From: a virus
Virus record (IMG/VR): IMGVR_UViG_3300023172_000016
Coordinates: 26,914 to 90,913 of that record
DNA: 64,000 nucleotides
Strand: one strand, 5' to 3'
The number at the start of each line of letters is the position of its first letter. The first letter of the stretch is position 1. Under the pieces are notes generated by a model, which saw only the letters and a program-made list of their open reading frames with translations, was not told where the DNA came from and did no database searches. Positions 14,529 to 22,770 of the stretch are shown piece after piece. A program made the position numbers and the translations under genes.

Positions 14529-14849
14529 CTATATCAATATAGTTTGTACCATATCAGGCTGGGTTCTATATATGAGTTGTGGGTCTGGAGACATTATTAC
14601 TGAAATTCCGTCCGACATATCGTGGAGTCCAGTTATGTAATTTTCTACATCTTGCCTTTTTTCAGGGGGAAAGGAATACTGACTCATTACGTCGTCCACA
14701 ATCTTTTGTAGTGAGCTTTCAAATTCACTGGGGTCGTGGAATTTAAAGTACTTCTCATACTTTTTAACAAAATTCCTTATCATAGCCTGCTCAGGCTGAG
14801 TTAGCGAGAGATCTGACATAAAGTCGTCAAATTCCTGTATAAGATCCAT
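14529..14849 (-). CDS. Hypothetical helical protein (106 aa)
   Basis: A 106-aa, mostly helical acidic protein (EFDDFMSDLSLTQPEQAMIR at the start). The F-x-x-F pattern near the N-terminus (FDDFMSDL) is a weak version of the motif shared by candidate packaged proteins here. It lies head-to-head with the plus-strand gene at 14909, so promoters for both should be in 14850-14908. Confidence 0.5.
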   Translation of the reverse strand: MDLIQEFDDFMSDLSLTQPEQAMIRNFVKKYEKYFKFHDPSEFESSLQKIVDDVMSQYSFPPEKRQDVENYITGLHDMSDGISVIMSPDPQLIYRTQPDMVQTILI

Positions 14850-14908
14850 AATCGAAACAGTTTTTATTTTAGATGATATATATTCAATAACTTTAAAACA
14901 TAATTGAA

Positions 14909-15238
14909 ATGTCCACAGAAGAAAAAGATATCAAGGTCGAAGATCAGGTCGATTTTGAAACACAGGAAGAAACAAACACAGACGAACTTACCCCCGAGGT
15001 AAGCGATTTTGAGAACAGCGAAGAAAGCGATTCAGAAGTTGCTGATATCAGCACAGAAACGCCATCCATTGAAACATCAAGTCCAGAAGCAACTGGAGAT
15101 GTTATGGATACACCAGAACCCGCTGCTGAAATTACTAGCCATCAGGAGGATATTTCTTCAGAAACACCGCAACCACAAGAAACCTCATCACCTGGTAGAG
15201 TAATGAGGTTTGAAGATTTTGTAAATAACAGGGATTAA
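14909..15238 (+). CDS. Acidic, disordered protein (109 aa)
   Basis: One of only three plus-strand genes. It is very acidic and rich in Glu, Ser, Thr and Pro from residue 1 to 95, so almost certainly disordered. It ends with GRVMRFEDFVNNRD, which has the F-x-x-F pattern seen at the N-termini of other proteins here, but at the C-terminus. Its stop codon overlaps that of the convergent minus-strand gene. A scaffold or internal head protein is possible. Confidence 0.65.
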   Translation: MSTEEKDIKVEDQVDFETQEETNTDELTPEVSDFENSEESDSEVADISTETPSIETSSPEATGDVMDTPEPAAEITSHQEDISSETPQPQETSSPGRVMRFEDFVNNRD

Positions 15239-15411
15239 TCCTTATCTGCAGATCTTCCCAGGTCCCTTCTAATCAACCCTCTCACATAGTGAGATATTGA
15301 AACTGGGGGTTCTCCTGTGGTTAAAGCTTTCTTAGAAATCTTTTTGCTAAGCTCTTCCAGGTCTTCCGTTGATAGTAAGACCTGGATTTTTTCTGTTTTA
15401 TCTTCTGCCAT
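15235..15411 (-). CDS. Small protein, possible ribbon-helix-helix fold (58 aa)
   Basis: The ATG at 15411 opens 58 codons. The sequence has a strand-like start (KIQVLLSTEDLEELSKKIS), then VSISHYVRGLIRRDL. The strand plus two helices fit a ribbon-helix-helix DNA-binding protein, but this is only suggestive. Its stop codon overlaps that of the plus-strand gene in a shared GATTAATC. It is too short for routine ORF listing. Confidence 0.55.
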   Translation of the reverse strand: MAEDKTEKIQVLLSTEDLEELSKKISKKALTTGEPPVSISHYVRGLIRRDLGRSADKD

Positions 15412-15438
15412 AATTGGTTTTATTTCTATTCTATATAT

Positions 15439-16929
15439 TTAATCCTTTTTGTATAAAATTTCCATAAATTCTATTCCACCATATGGATCTCCTTTTGCTT
15501 GCATTGGTGAATAGCCATCAACTTGGTCAGAAACCACGAAAGCTTTGTGAGGGTTAACCATAACACCAAGCTTTTTCATTAATGGCCGGTTGGCTAAAAA
15601 CGGGGTGCTTTTAGATATCCTGTCTGTTGGTGCAACTTTTACTTTAGGAATCTTGACGCCATTGAAAACTATATCCATTTCTATAATGGGTCTTTCGTCT
15701 GTATCCCTACCTATTTCAGTTTTGGTTCTGCCAACAATTTTTCCTTCAATCTCATTTTCACCAATCTTGAATTTGAGAGTGTCTCCATTTTCTTCAATTT
15801 CATCAGCATGGATAGAAGATGCTGTGGAACCGTTTCCTGTATCAAATTTAGCTACCATTTTTCCGATGGATGGAATTTCTAAAGTTTCAAGATATCCTAC
15901 CTCCAACTTAGTCTGAGACCAATTCTTCTTGTCTACAATATAATCCAAGACATCTCCTACGATCGGTTTTCCGATAGCTTCAGATATTCCTTCCGTTCCT
16001 GGTGATGAATTTACCTCAAGTATAAATGGCTTGCCAGTTTTAGAGTCAATCATAATATCAACGCCACACCAGTTACAAGATACACTGTTTGCTGCTTCAC
16101 AAGCTATTTTTTCAATCTCCTCATTAGTTTCATAAGCTGAAACCTCTCCACCTAAGGTATAATTAGTCCTAAAGTCTTTCTCTACTGCTTGCCTTTTCAT
16201 TGCTCCTAGGACTGTGCAGTTTTCTACACCCGGGTTTAAAGGATCGAATTTTTTAACTATTACCTGAATCCTTACATCGAAATCAGAATCGATCTTTTCC
16301 TGCAAAAGTATTTCACCATCAGGATCAAGTTTTTGAATTGTTTGGTAGACTGACTTAAGAGATGCATAAGAGTCTACAATTGAAACTCCAATACCTTGTG
16401 AACCAGACAACAGCTTCATCACTACCGGAAATTCTCCCCCAACTTCTTCAAGAGCTCTATCCAATCCCTTTGTGCTATTAACTAAAGCATATTTTGGTGT
16501 TGGAAGCCCTTCCTCATCAAGGACTTTTGATGTGAGGTATTTACTTTCACATATTTCTATAGATTCCAAAGAATTAACACAGAAATATCTAGATGCTTCA
16601 AGATCTCTCATAATTTGCTTTGTGTAGGAGTTAGTAGTGACTCCTCCCCTTGGAACAATAGCTGTAGTCTCTGGTCTTATTAAGATCTCTTTAGCCTCTT
16701 CTCCGTCAGTGTACTTAACCACGTGTCCATTATAGACCTTCTCTAGTACCACATTATTGACGTTAACAACATTAAATGTTAAACCTCTTTTCTCACACTC
16801 CTCTGCGAAAGACTTAGCAGTTTTGCTGGGTTTTGATTCCCCACTAAGCATAAGAATATCTACGGATTCGTTATTCTCGGCTTCATTTAGAAAAGATTGA
16901 AAATTAAGTGCAGGGGAAATCCTTTGCAT
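15439..16929 (-). CDS. RimK-type ATP-grasp ligase fused to retropepsin-like domain
   Basis: A 496-aa two-domain protein. Residues 25-320 are an ATP-grasp ligase like RimK/LysX (VVMKLLSGSQGIGVSIVD, EILLQEKI, PFILEVNSSPGTEG); these add amino acids such as glutamate to a protein or peptide. Residues 335-490 resemble the retropepsin-like PF05618 domain (MVAKFDTGNGSTASSIHAD, with the DTG motif). The N-terminus has the putative head-targeting motif NFQSFLNE (residues 9-16). If packaged, it could modify host proteins on injection, as T4 Alt does; that role is inference. Confidence 0.82.
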   Translation of the reverse strand: MQRISPALNFQSFLNEAENNESVDILMLSGESKPSKTAKSFAEECEKRGLTFNVVNVNNVVLEKVYNGHVVKYTDGEEAKEILIRPETTAIVPRGGVTTNSYTKQIMRDLEASRYFCVNSLESIEICESKYLTSKVLDEEGLPTPKYALVNSTKGLDRALEEVGGEFPVVMKLLSGSQGIGVSIVDSYASLKSVYQTIQKLDPDGEILLQEKIDSDFDVRIQVIVKKFDPLNPGVENCTVLGAMKRQAVEKDFRTNYTLGGEVSAYETNEEIEKIACEAANSVSCNWCGVDIMIDSKTGKPFILEVNSSPGTEGISEAIGKPIVGDVLDYIVDKKNWSQTKLEVGYLETLEIPSIGKMVAKFDTGNGSTASSIHADEIEENGDTLKFKIGENEIEGKIVGRTKTEIGRDTDERPIIEMDIVFNGVKIPKVKVAPTDRISKSTPFLANRPLMKKLGVMVNPHKAFVVSDQVDGYSPMQAKGDPYGGIEFMEILYKKD

Positions 16930-16957
16930 GTGTAAAATTTACTTTGATGTATATATC

Positions 16958-18070
16958 CTACTTGGTGACGCTTATTTCCCTCTTGGATCTGGCAAGAGCA
17001 CTTCCGATTACGTGGTGCATATCGTAATATTTGTACTCAGCTAATCTTCCACCAAATATATACTTATCAGAAATTTGTTCAGCCAATTTCTTGTAGGCTG
17101 AATAAATGTTTTTATTCTTTTCGTCAGATACTGGATAAAACCTCTCTTTGCCTAATTTCCACTCGGAGGGAAACTCTTTGGTAATGACTGTCTTATCTGA
17201 TTTTACCCAATCAAAATGCTTGTGTTCACATATCCTTGTCCAAGGTATATCGGCTTCAGTGTAGTTTATTAAAGCATTTCCCTGAAAGTCTTCAATATCT
17301 AAAATTTGTGAATTGAAGTCTAGACTTCGATATTCTAAGATACCCTCTGAATAATCAAAGAATTCGTCGATAGGACCGGTGAAAACTATTTTTTTGGCTT
17401 GAGATTCCCAATATTTTCTGTCCTCTAAGAAATCAACATTAAACTTTACCGGGACATCACCTTGGATATTCTCTATCATTTTGGTGTAACCACCAATAGG
17501 TATTCCTTGGTACTTATCGAAATAATAATTATCGTCGTATGTTAACCTTATCGGTAGTCTCCTTATGATGAAAGAAGGCAATTCTTTAGGGTCTCTTCCC
17601 CATTGCTTAGTAGTGTATCCCCTTACAAACTTTTCGTAAATCTCTTCTCCAACCTCATTAAGAACCCACTCTTCGAGGTTTGAGGGTTTCTTAATTTTTA
17701 TCCTAACCTCGTCTAATTTTTTCTTTGCCTCTTCGGGAGTATTAACACCAAAAAGCTGATATAATGTCATGAGGTTAATCGGGAATGAAAATATTTTTTC
17801 CCCGTACTTAACTTTGGGTCTATTCACATAATTATTAAACTTAGCAAATCTGTTTACATAGTTCCAAATGCCATCATCAGATGTGTGGAATATATGGGGT
17901 CCATATTTATGAACCTCTATACCATGCACATTTTCGGTATAGCAATTTCCACCGCTATGATTCCTCCTCTCGAGGATAAGGCAACTCTTACCGGACTCTG
18001 TAAGTTGTTGTGCAAATACACTACCAAAAAGACCGGAGCCAACTACGATATAGTCATAAGTATCATTCAT
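16958..18070 (-). CDS. glf: UDP-galactopyranose mutase
   Basis: A 370-aa flavoenzyme of standard length. The FAD-binding motif is VVGSGLFGSVFA (residues 9-20). The family blocks HKYGPHIFHTSD, FPINLMTLYQLFG and RGYTTKQWGRDPKELP are all present. It converts UDP-galactopyranose to UDP-galactofuranose, the donor for galactofuranose in surface glycans. It starts 3 bases from the glycosyltransferase gene upstream, so the pair may make and transfer galactofuranose. Confidence 0.95.
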   Translation of the reverse strand: MNDTYDYIVVGSGLFGSVFAQQLTESGKSCLILERRNHSGGNCYTENVHGIEVHKYGPHIFHTSDDGIWNYVNRFAKFNNYVNRPKVKYGEKIFSFPINLMTLYQLFGVNTPEEAKKKLDEVRIKIKKPSNLEEWVLNEVGEEIYEKFVRGYTTKQWGRDPKELPSFIIRRLPIRLTYDDNYYFDKYQGIPIGGYTKMIENIQGDVPVKFNVDFLEDRKYWESQAKKIVFTGPIDEFFDYSEGILEYRSLDFNSQILDIEDFQGNALINYTEADIPWTRICEHKHFDWVKSDKTVITKEFPSEWKLGKERFYPVSDEKNKNIYSAYKKLAEQISDKYIFGGRLAEYKYYDMHHVIGSALARSKREISVTK

Positions 18071-18072
18071 TA

Positions 18073-18915
18073 TTAAATTTCAAAGGTCGTTTTATTTTTC
18101 ATCCATTCAACTAAACTATCCAGATCTTTTCCGGGTTTAAATCCATGGTAGAATAAAATCCGACTACTATCATCACAGGTCTCGTACAAACGAGTATCTA
18201 AATTATCCAACGAATATTCTCTGAACTTATCTATAACAACGTTTTCTTCTGTCTCTATATTTAAAAAAGAATCAAAAGATGTGGTATTAAAAAATACAAG
18301 GTCAAAAAAATCTGTACAGCCTCCTTTCCAGAGGGTAATATTATAAGCGGTCTCCTCTCTAAAAGGGAAATATATCTCTTTTTTCTTAAGAAGATACGGA
18401 TTAAGTAGGATCGATTTCCACTCCTCCAGGAAATCTAGACAATTGTCGTTATATGAAATCATGCTGGCCCATAAATATTTACAAGATCTTTCAGCAATAC
18501 CGAAATATTCCATGAGCTTAGTTTCATCATAAACAATAGTCTCCTCACCAAAAGATTTCCATATCCAAACGTGGTCTTGTGGTCCCGAGGATGATATTGG
18601 TAATTCAGAGCTTTCGTTGATCAACTTCTCTGGATCAAACCTCTTACTTAATATGATATCACAATCCATATAGAGGATATGACTGTCATAATTTAGCCCA
18701 TCGATGAGAATATCTGGTTTATAGTAAGTAAGGTCCGGTTTTTCCGGATCTAATTCATATCTGATCTTGGTGAAATTTGGATATTCTAGAGTAGAATCAA
18801 AACCAACTGTGTAGTATAGGACATGAACATCCCCAACACTAGCATATTTTCTGGAAACCATAAAAGCATTAACCATGCTTTCGTACACAGAATCAGAATA
18901 AACCAAAATCCTCAT
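18073..18915 (-). CDS. Glycosyltransferase with DxD motif
   Basis: A 280-aa putative GT-A glycosyltransferase. It starts MRILVYSDSVYESMVNAF, has the metal/nucleotide-sugar motif HILYMDCDIIL at about residues 80-90, and LFYHGFKPG near the C-terminus as in GT8-like enzymes. It is adjacent to glf, making galactofuranose transfer a reasonable guess. The acceptor is unknown. Confidence 0.7.
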   Translation of the reverse strand: MRILVYSDSVYESMVNAFMVSRKYASVGDVHVLYYTVGFDSTLEYPNFTKIRYELDPEKPDLTYYKPDILIDGLNYDSHILYMDCDIILSKRFDPEKLINESSELPISSSGPQDHVWIWKSFGEETIVYDETKLMEYFGIAERSCKYLWASMISYNDNCLDFLEEWKSILLNPYLLKKKEIYFPFREETAYNITLWKGGCTDFFDLVFFNTTSFDSFLNIETEENVVIDKFREYSLDNLDTRLYETCDDSSRILFYHGFKPGKDLDSLVEWMKNKTTFEI

Positions 18916-18926
18916 TACTCGTTTAT

Positions 18927-19196
18927 CTACATCCTTGTTACAACCTCACTGAAAAGATGTTCTACCTCCATTGCAGCGTGCAATTTTTGGAGTTCAGAAC
19001 ATTTTTGGAAATCCTCCTCCAATTCAAAAAAATCTAGCAGCTCTTTCACCCTTTCACATTTAAATAAGGTTGAAAAATATTTATCCGTAATGAAATCTTT
19101 ACGGTACTTCATAATCATGGAGTAATTATCATACATGAAATTTCTATATTCCTCAAACCCGTCATCAAACAGGTATTCTAAAAATGGGTCTGCCAT
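18927..19196 (-). CDS. Hypothetical helical protein (89 aa)
   Basis: An aromatic and acidic helical protein (MADPFLEYLFDDGFEEYRNF). The start ATG overlaps the stop of the upstream membrane protein gene (TAATG), implying translational coupling. No family is recognised. Confidence 0.55.
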   Translation of the reverse strand: MADPFLEYLFDDGFEEYRNFMYDNYSMIMKYRKDFITDKYFSTLFKCERVKELLDFFELEEDFQKCSELQKLHAAMEVEHLFSEVVTRM

Positions 19197-19576
19197 TACT
19201 TATCCTGATTTCTAAGTCTAAGCCAGTTCTTGATGCTCAATATAGCGGTAGTCAAAATAACCATGCCACCAATAAAGAACAGTCCGTCAAACTCGTCGTA
19301 TCCGGATTGCAAAATTGTTAACTGCACCAGCCCAAACATATAACCAAACCACATTATCACCCAAACTAAGTCGGGTACCCTTTTTGTCCTTTTGGTTATT
19401 TTTTCAACTTTCTCATCATGTACTACTCTACTTAGAGCATCTTGCAGATCCTTTCCATATGCAGGAACATTTTCTGTCGTTCCATCCTCATTTAATACAG
19501 TGACTTCATACTTAAGCCATTCAGGAAAGGATTCAGATTCCTTTCTATATTCAACTCTAATTGCTTTCTTTCTCAT
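19196..19576 (-). CDS. Two-helix membrane protein (126 aa)
   Basis: Residues 1-65 are soluble with a beta-rich pattern. Residues 69-90 (LVWVIMWFGYMFGLVQLTIL) and 97-115 (GLFFIGGMVILTTAILSI) are membrane spans. It overlaps the genes on both sides by a few bases, so it belongs to a tightly packed operon. The function is unknown. Confidence 0.6.
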   Translation of the reverse strand: MRKKAIRVEYRKESESFPEWLKYEVTVLNEDGTTENVPAYGKDLQDALSRVVHDEKVEKITKRTKRVPDLVWVIMWFGYMFGLVQLTILQSGYDEFDGLFFIGGMVILTTAILSIKNWLRLRNQDK

Positions 19577-19748
19577 TTTGGTTATAGGTTTTTTCTATTG
19601 ATTTAAGGTACTCCATAGAACTGACTGGACCTAAGATCGCATCAGGGGAGTACAGATAAATGTGTAGGAACATTCTATCATCATTATATCTCTCTCTTAT
19701 TAATTTTAGGGAGGAGATGTCAGGTAAAAATCTTTTATTAAATCCCAT
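19557..19748 (-). CDS. Hypothetical protein (63 aa)
   Basis: It starts directly next to the stop of the polymerase C-terminal gene and overlaps the membrane protein gene by 20 bases. It begins MGFNKRFLPDISSLKLIRER. No family is recognised. The position suggests co-translation with the polymerase half. Confidence 0.5.
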   Translation of the reverse strand: MGFNKRFLPDISSLKLIRERYNDDRMFLHIYLYSPDAILGPVSSMEYLKSIEKTYNQNEKESN

Positions 19749-20894
19749 TTAAAATAAAGTGTTAATCATGAACAGATTAGGTGATATAGGAGTGTGACCC
19801 ATTACCTCTATGAATCTGTTAATTGGATCCAGAATAGTCTTTGTAAACTGCTGATCAAAATCTATCGGGGGAGCAAATTCATATGGAAAAGTTCCTTGAG
19901 AATACGCAAACACATTGTTATCCCCGGGGTTCTTAACCTTAACAAAATAGAATCTTACCTTTTCTCCACCCCCGATCAAAGGATATTTGTCCTTGTATTT
20001 TGTTGAATTTAATAAGTAATTGTGGTAAGCTGAAGCTCTCACGTGGATGGGACATCCCTTTGCTACCTCTAATGCTGTTGTATCATTAAGAACGAACTTC
20101 TCATAATTATTGAGATTTACAGCAACAGCTATATTCTCAGGCTCTTGAGCTTTAAAATCTGTTTTAATGGATTTTAGCTCCCTGACAAACTCTCTTAGTT
20201 CAAACGACCTACCGCGTTCAAAAATAAACTTAGTTAGGTAGATCAGCTTTTCTCTTACAAAGGAAGGAGTGCCACCCTTAACCATCTCAACTCCGGTAGT
20301 CTTAATTGATGTTAGTGGGTCTGAGTGAACCCCATCGGAGTAAACAATATTTGTTACATACTTTTTTTTACCAAGGAAAATTCCATTGATGGATAGAGTT
20401 TCCATCTCAAAATCTTGGTAATTATCAGTACCCCATTTTTCTGCATAGATATCAAAACATTTCTTAAGATACCCAACAAGCCTGTTTTCGTTTATAGACA
20501 GGATAAGATCTTTATCCGTTCCTTTCCAACCATCGCAAGATGAAACAACCTCCTGGAAGGTAACGTAGTTAGAATCAGTATCTCCATACACAACCATTGG
20601 TTTGCGAATCCTCTTAACATTCGTAAGACCAAGTTTTTCGTGCAGCTCTTTATCTTTATGCCAAAACTCGTGGAAGTACTTGTGAAGTATCTTCTCGGAG
20701 TGCTTGATCAAGTCTTGTCCTTGCAGTGTCACAGCTTCAGCAACCTCAGGATTGAAACAAACAAACCAGCTGTTACCAATCGCTCCGTAGATTGAGTTCA
20801 TGGTAAGTTTAACTGCTTGCTCCTCGTTCTTCAGCTCATTCTTTAATGCAGTGAGCTTTTCAATTTTTTCCCTTAGCGCTGGTACTTCAGACAT
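19749..20894 (-). CDS. 43: DNA polymerase family B, C-terminal half (split gp43)
   Basis: A 381-aa fragment of a T4 gp43-type polymerase. It starts within the fingers helix (MSEVPALREKIEKLTALKNE) and carries motif B KLTMNSIYGAIGN (about 28-40), motif C YGDTDS (palm catalytic aspartates), and the thumb to the C-terminus. Exonuclease and motif A are absent; they are in the gene at 38829-40241, 18 kb away. Both breaks fall at the fingertip, so the two proteins could assemble into one enzyme. It lies 4 bases after the clamp gene. Split gp43 genes are known in some Aeromonas T4-like phages. Confidence 0.92.
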   Translation of the reverse strand: MSEVPALREKIEKLTALKNELKNEEQAVKLTMNSIYGAIGNSWFVCFNPEVAEAVTLQGQDLIKHSEKILHKYFHEFWHKDKELHEKLGLTNVKRIRKPMVVYGDTDSNYVTFQEVVSSCDGWKGTDKDLILSINENRLVGYLKKCFDIYAEKWGTDNYQDFEMETLSINGIFLGKKKYVTNIVYSDGVHSDPLTSIKTTGVEMVKGGTPSFVREKLIYLTKFIFERGRSFELREFVRELKSIKTDFKAQEPENIAVAVNLNNYEKFVLNDTTALEVAKGCPIHVRASAYHNYLLNSTKYKDKYPLIGGGEKVRFYFVKVKNPGDNNVFAYSQGTFPYEFAPPIDFDQQFTKTILDPINRFIEVMGHTPISPNLFMINTLF

Positions 20895-20898
20895 GCTA

Positions 20899-21660
20899 TT
20901 ATTTTTCTATGATTCCAACTGCTGTTGATGTTTCTGTTTGTTCAGAGAAAAACACTATACGATTTTCGTGAACGTAGCATTCAGAGGATTCAGCATCAAC
21001 GTAGTTTAAGTGGGATTTATAAATGGAAGATTCTAGAGGATCTTCAACCTCTATTTCAGAGGTTCCAATATTTAGCTTATAATCAAAGGAGTCACCAGTA
21101 ATCTTTACTTGCTCTTTGTTTACCCTATATACAAGAAGTTCTTCCGAGTTGGACTCTAAACCACAAAGAGACATTACAGATGAAAAATCTGAATTATAGA
21201 TTTTGAATTTAGACATGGCATCTTCCTTTGAATGAACCATTCCTAAGATAGTGTCTTCAACATATGAAAGGAGGGAAAGATCAGCACATCTAATCTTGAT
21301 CTTCAAAGACGGGGATACCACTTGCATTTCAGAGGCAACACATTCTCCATCAACTTCAGAGATTGTTAGATCCAGGTGTATATCCTCTTCTGGACGGAAG
21401 TGCTTAAAGCAATCCATTAAACGTGTAACATCAATCAATCCAATCTTAACTCGATCACACCCAAGATCATCAAACCCAGGTACCTCTTCGAACACCTGGT
21501 TGATATCAACGGATGAGTATTTCATAACAGCCTTATCTGGCGTGTGTACTTTACAAAACAATTTTTCAGCGTTCAATTCCAAAAGAACACTTTTATCAAC
21601 GACCTTAAGCTTCTTTAGAAAAGCAATCAGATTGCTTGTGCTTGTTACCCTAATCTTCAT
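20899..21660 (-). CDS. 45: Sliding clamp (gp45-like)
   Basis: A 253-aa protein with the clamp pattern: KIRVTSTSNLIAFLKKLKVV start, LLELNAEKLFCKVHTPD strand pair, and a second similar domain from about residue 130 (KFKIYNSDFSSVMSLCG). It sits immediately upstream of the polymerase C-half, a context matching T4 gp45 as polymerase processivity factor and, in T4, late-transcription activator. The identification relies on pattern and context. Sequence identity to T4 gp45 is expected to be low. Confidence 0.75.
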   Translation of the reverse strand: MKIRVTSTSNLIAFLKKLKVVDKSVLLELNAEKLFCKVHTPDKAVMKYSSVDINQVFEEVPGFDDLGCDRVKIGLIDVTRLMDCFKHFRPEEDIHLDLTISEVDGECVASEMQVVSPSLKIKIRCADLSLLSYVEDTILGMVHSKEDAMSKFKIYNSDFSSVMSLCGLESNSEELLVYRVNKEQVKITGDSFDYKLNIGTSEIEVEDPLESSIYKSHLNYVDAESSECYVHENRIVFFSEQTETSTAVGIIEK

Positions 21661-21720
21661 TTCTTGTGATTTAACTTTAATCTTCTATAGTACCTACAGG
21701 AATTAATTTCGTCTCTACAC

Positions 21721-21748
21721 AAAAAATCCCGACTATTGCCGGGATTTA
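21721..21748 (-). terminator. Rho-independent terminator
   Basis: On the minus strand AAATCCCG/CGGGATTT encloses GCAATAGT and is followed by T-rich sequence. It ends the transcript of the 21768-22745 gene ahead of the clamp gene. Confidence 0.85.
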
Positions 21749-21767
21749 AATTTGATTGTGGTGATGT

Positions 21768-22745
21768 CTATTGCATACCGGTAGATCTAATAGTGTCGAT
21801 AATAACTCTCTTATCTACAGGATTGAGTGTTTCTGCCCATTTTCTCACAGATTGAACATCAGTTGGTATTGATGCATAGCTATTAGTAGACGAGCTTTCC
21901 TTTCCTTTATCACCAGATTCTTCCTTTGGAGATTCTTTAGCTGCAGTAGCATCAAAAGCCTTTTTAGAAAAATCCTCTATATTCTTTACAATCGTGTCGA
22001 ATTCTTTCTTTGATTGTGCTGGAAGATCCTTAGTTTCAACGTCGTCGATCTTGCCTTCAACTTCCTCTTTTCTTGCTACACCAAAGTCTATCTTAGATCC
22101 CTTAATTTTTGAGTTCAGATCGTTTGCGATTTCAATTATAAGATCGTTGCTAAGATTTACTTTCTCATTATTAAACATTTCAGAAAAAGTCTTACCTAAC
22201 ATATCGTAGAATAATCTCATTTGGTTAGCAATTTCACTTTTATAAGATGCATATGGACTTCCATCGGAAAGAGTTTCACCAAGACCTTTCATAATCTCAT
22301 CATAAGTAGTATCCTTCCCTAGAATTGTGAACTTCTCTATTAAACCTCTCTCAATAGCACTGAACTCTTGCCATACCTGAGGCCAAGCTTCCTTCCAAAA
22401 AGATCCTGCATTTGATTTCTTATTTTCTATAATATCCTTACCGTCAAATTCTACAGTTGGGATTATATAGCTAATAAGCGTTGGGAAAATTTTCTTAGAT
22501 ATTCTATTAAATGCTGCATTAAATATAGCTCTATCAGAAGACTTCTCAATATTATTGGCGGAAACTTCTTTTACATTCTCCAACCAAGCATCGACCACTC
22601 TTGTAGCAACATCATAGGGCTTGATAGATTCACCGTTTATATCGATCTCCTTGTCTAGAGGTAAACCGGATCCACCCCAATTTATTTTCAGATCCTCGTT
22701 TAGTGAGAGGTAGTATCTCTTAGAAAAACTTTGTATGTTATCCAT
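21768..22745 (-). CDS. Hypothetical, possible internal virion protein (325 aa)
   Basis: A 325-aa protein. The N-terminus FSKRYYLSLNED contains an L-x-E site and a loose form of the shared head-targeting motif. Residues 20-230 are helical; 230-300 are charged and low-complexity (KESPKEESGDKGKESSST), then a short folded C-terminus. A GATATATAA promoter-like element lies 17 bases upstream. A structural or injected protein is plausible; no family is recognised. Confidence 0.55.
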   Translation of the reverse strand: MDNIQSFSKRYYLSLNEDLKINWGGSGLPLDKEIDINGESIKPYDVATRVVDAWLENVKEVSANNIEKSSDRAIFNAAFNRISKKIFPTLISYIIPTVEFDGKDIIENKKSNAGSFWKEAWPQVWQEFSAIERGLIEKFTILGKDTTYDEIMKGLGETLSDGSPYASYKSEIANQMRLFYDMLGKTFSEMFNNEKVNLSNDLIIEIANDLNSKIKGSKIDFGVARKEEVEGKIDDVETKDLPAQSKKEFDTIVKNIEDFSKKAFDATAAKESPKEESGDKGKESSSTNSYASIPTDVQSVRKWAETLNPVDKRVIIDTIRSTGMQ

Positions 22746-22761
22746 ACCTAAGATTTTTCAT

Positions 22762-22770
22762 TTATATATC
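22762..22770 (-). promoter_or_regulatory. GATATATAA promoter-like element
   Basis: A perfect copy of the recurring element, 17 bases upstream of the ATG at 22745. It overlaps the stop codon of the gp52 gene. Confidence 0.5.
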
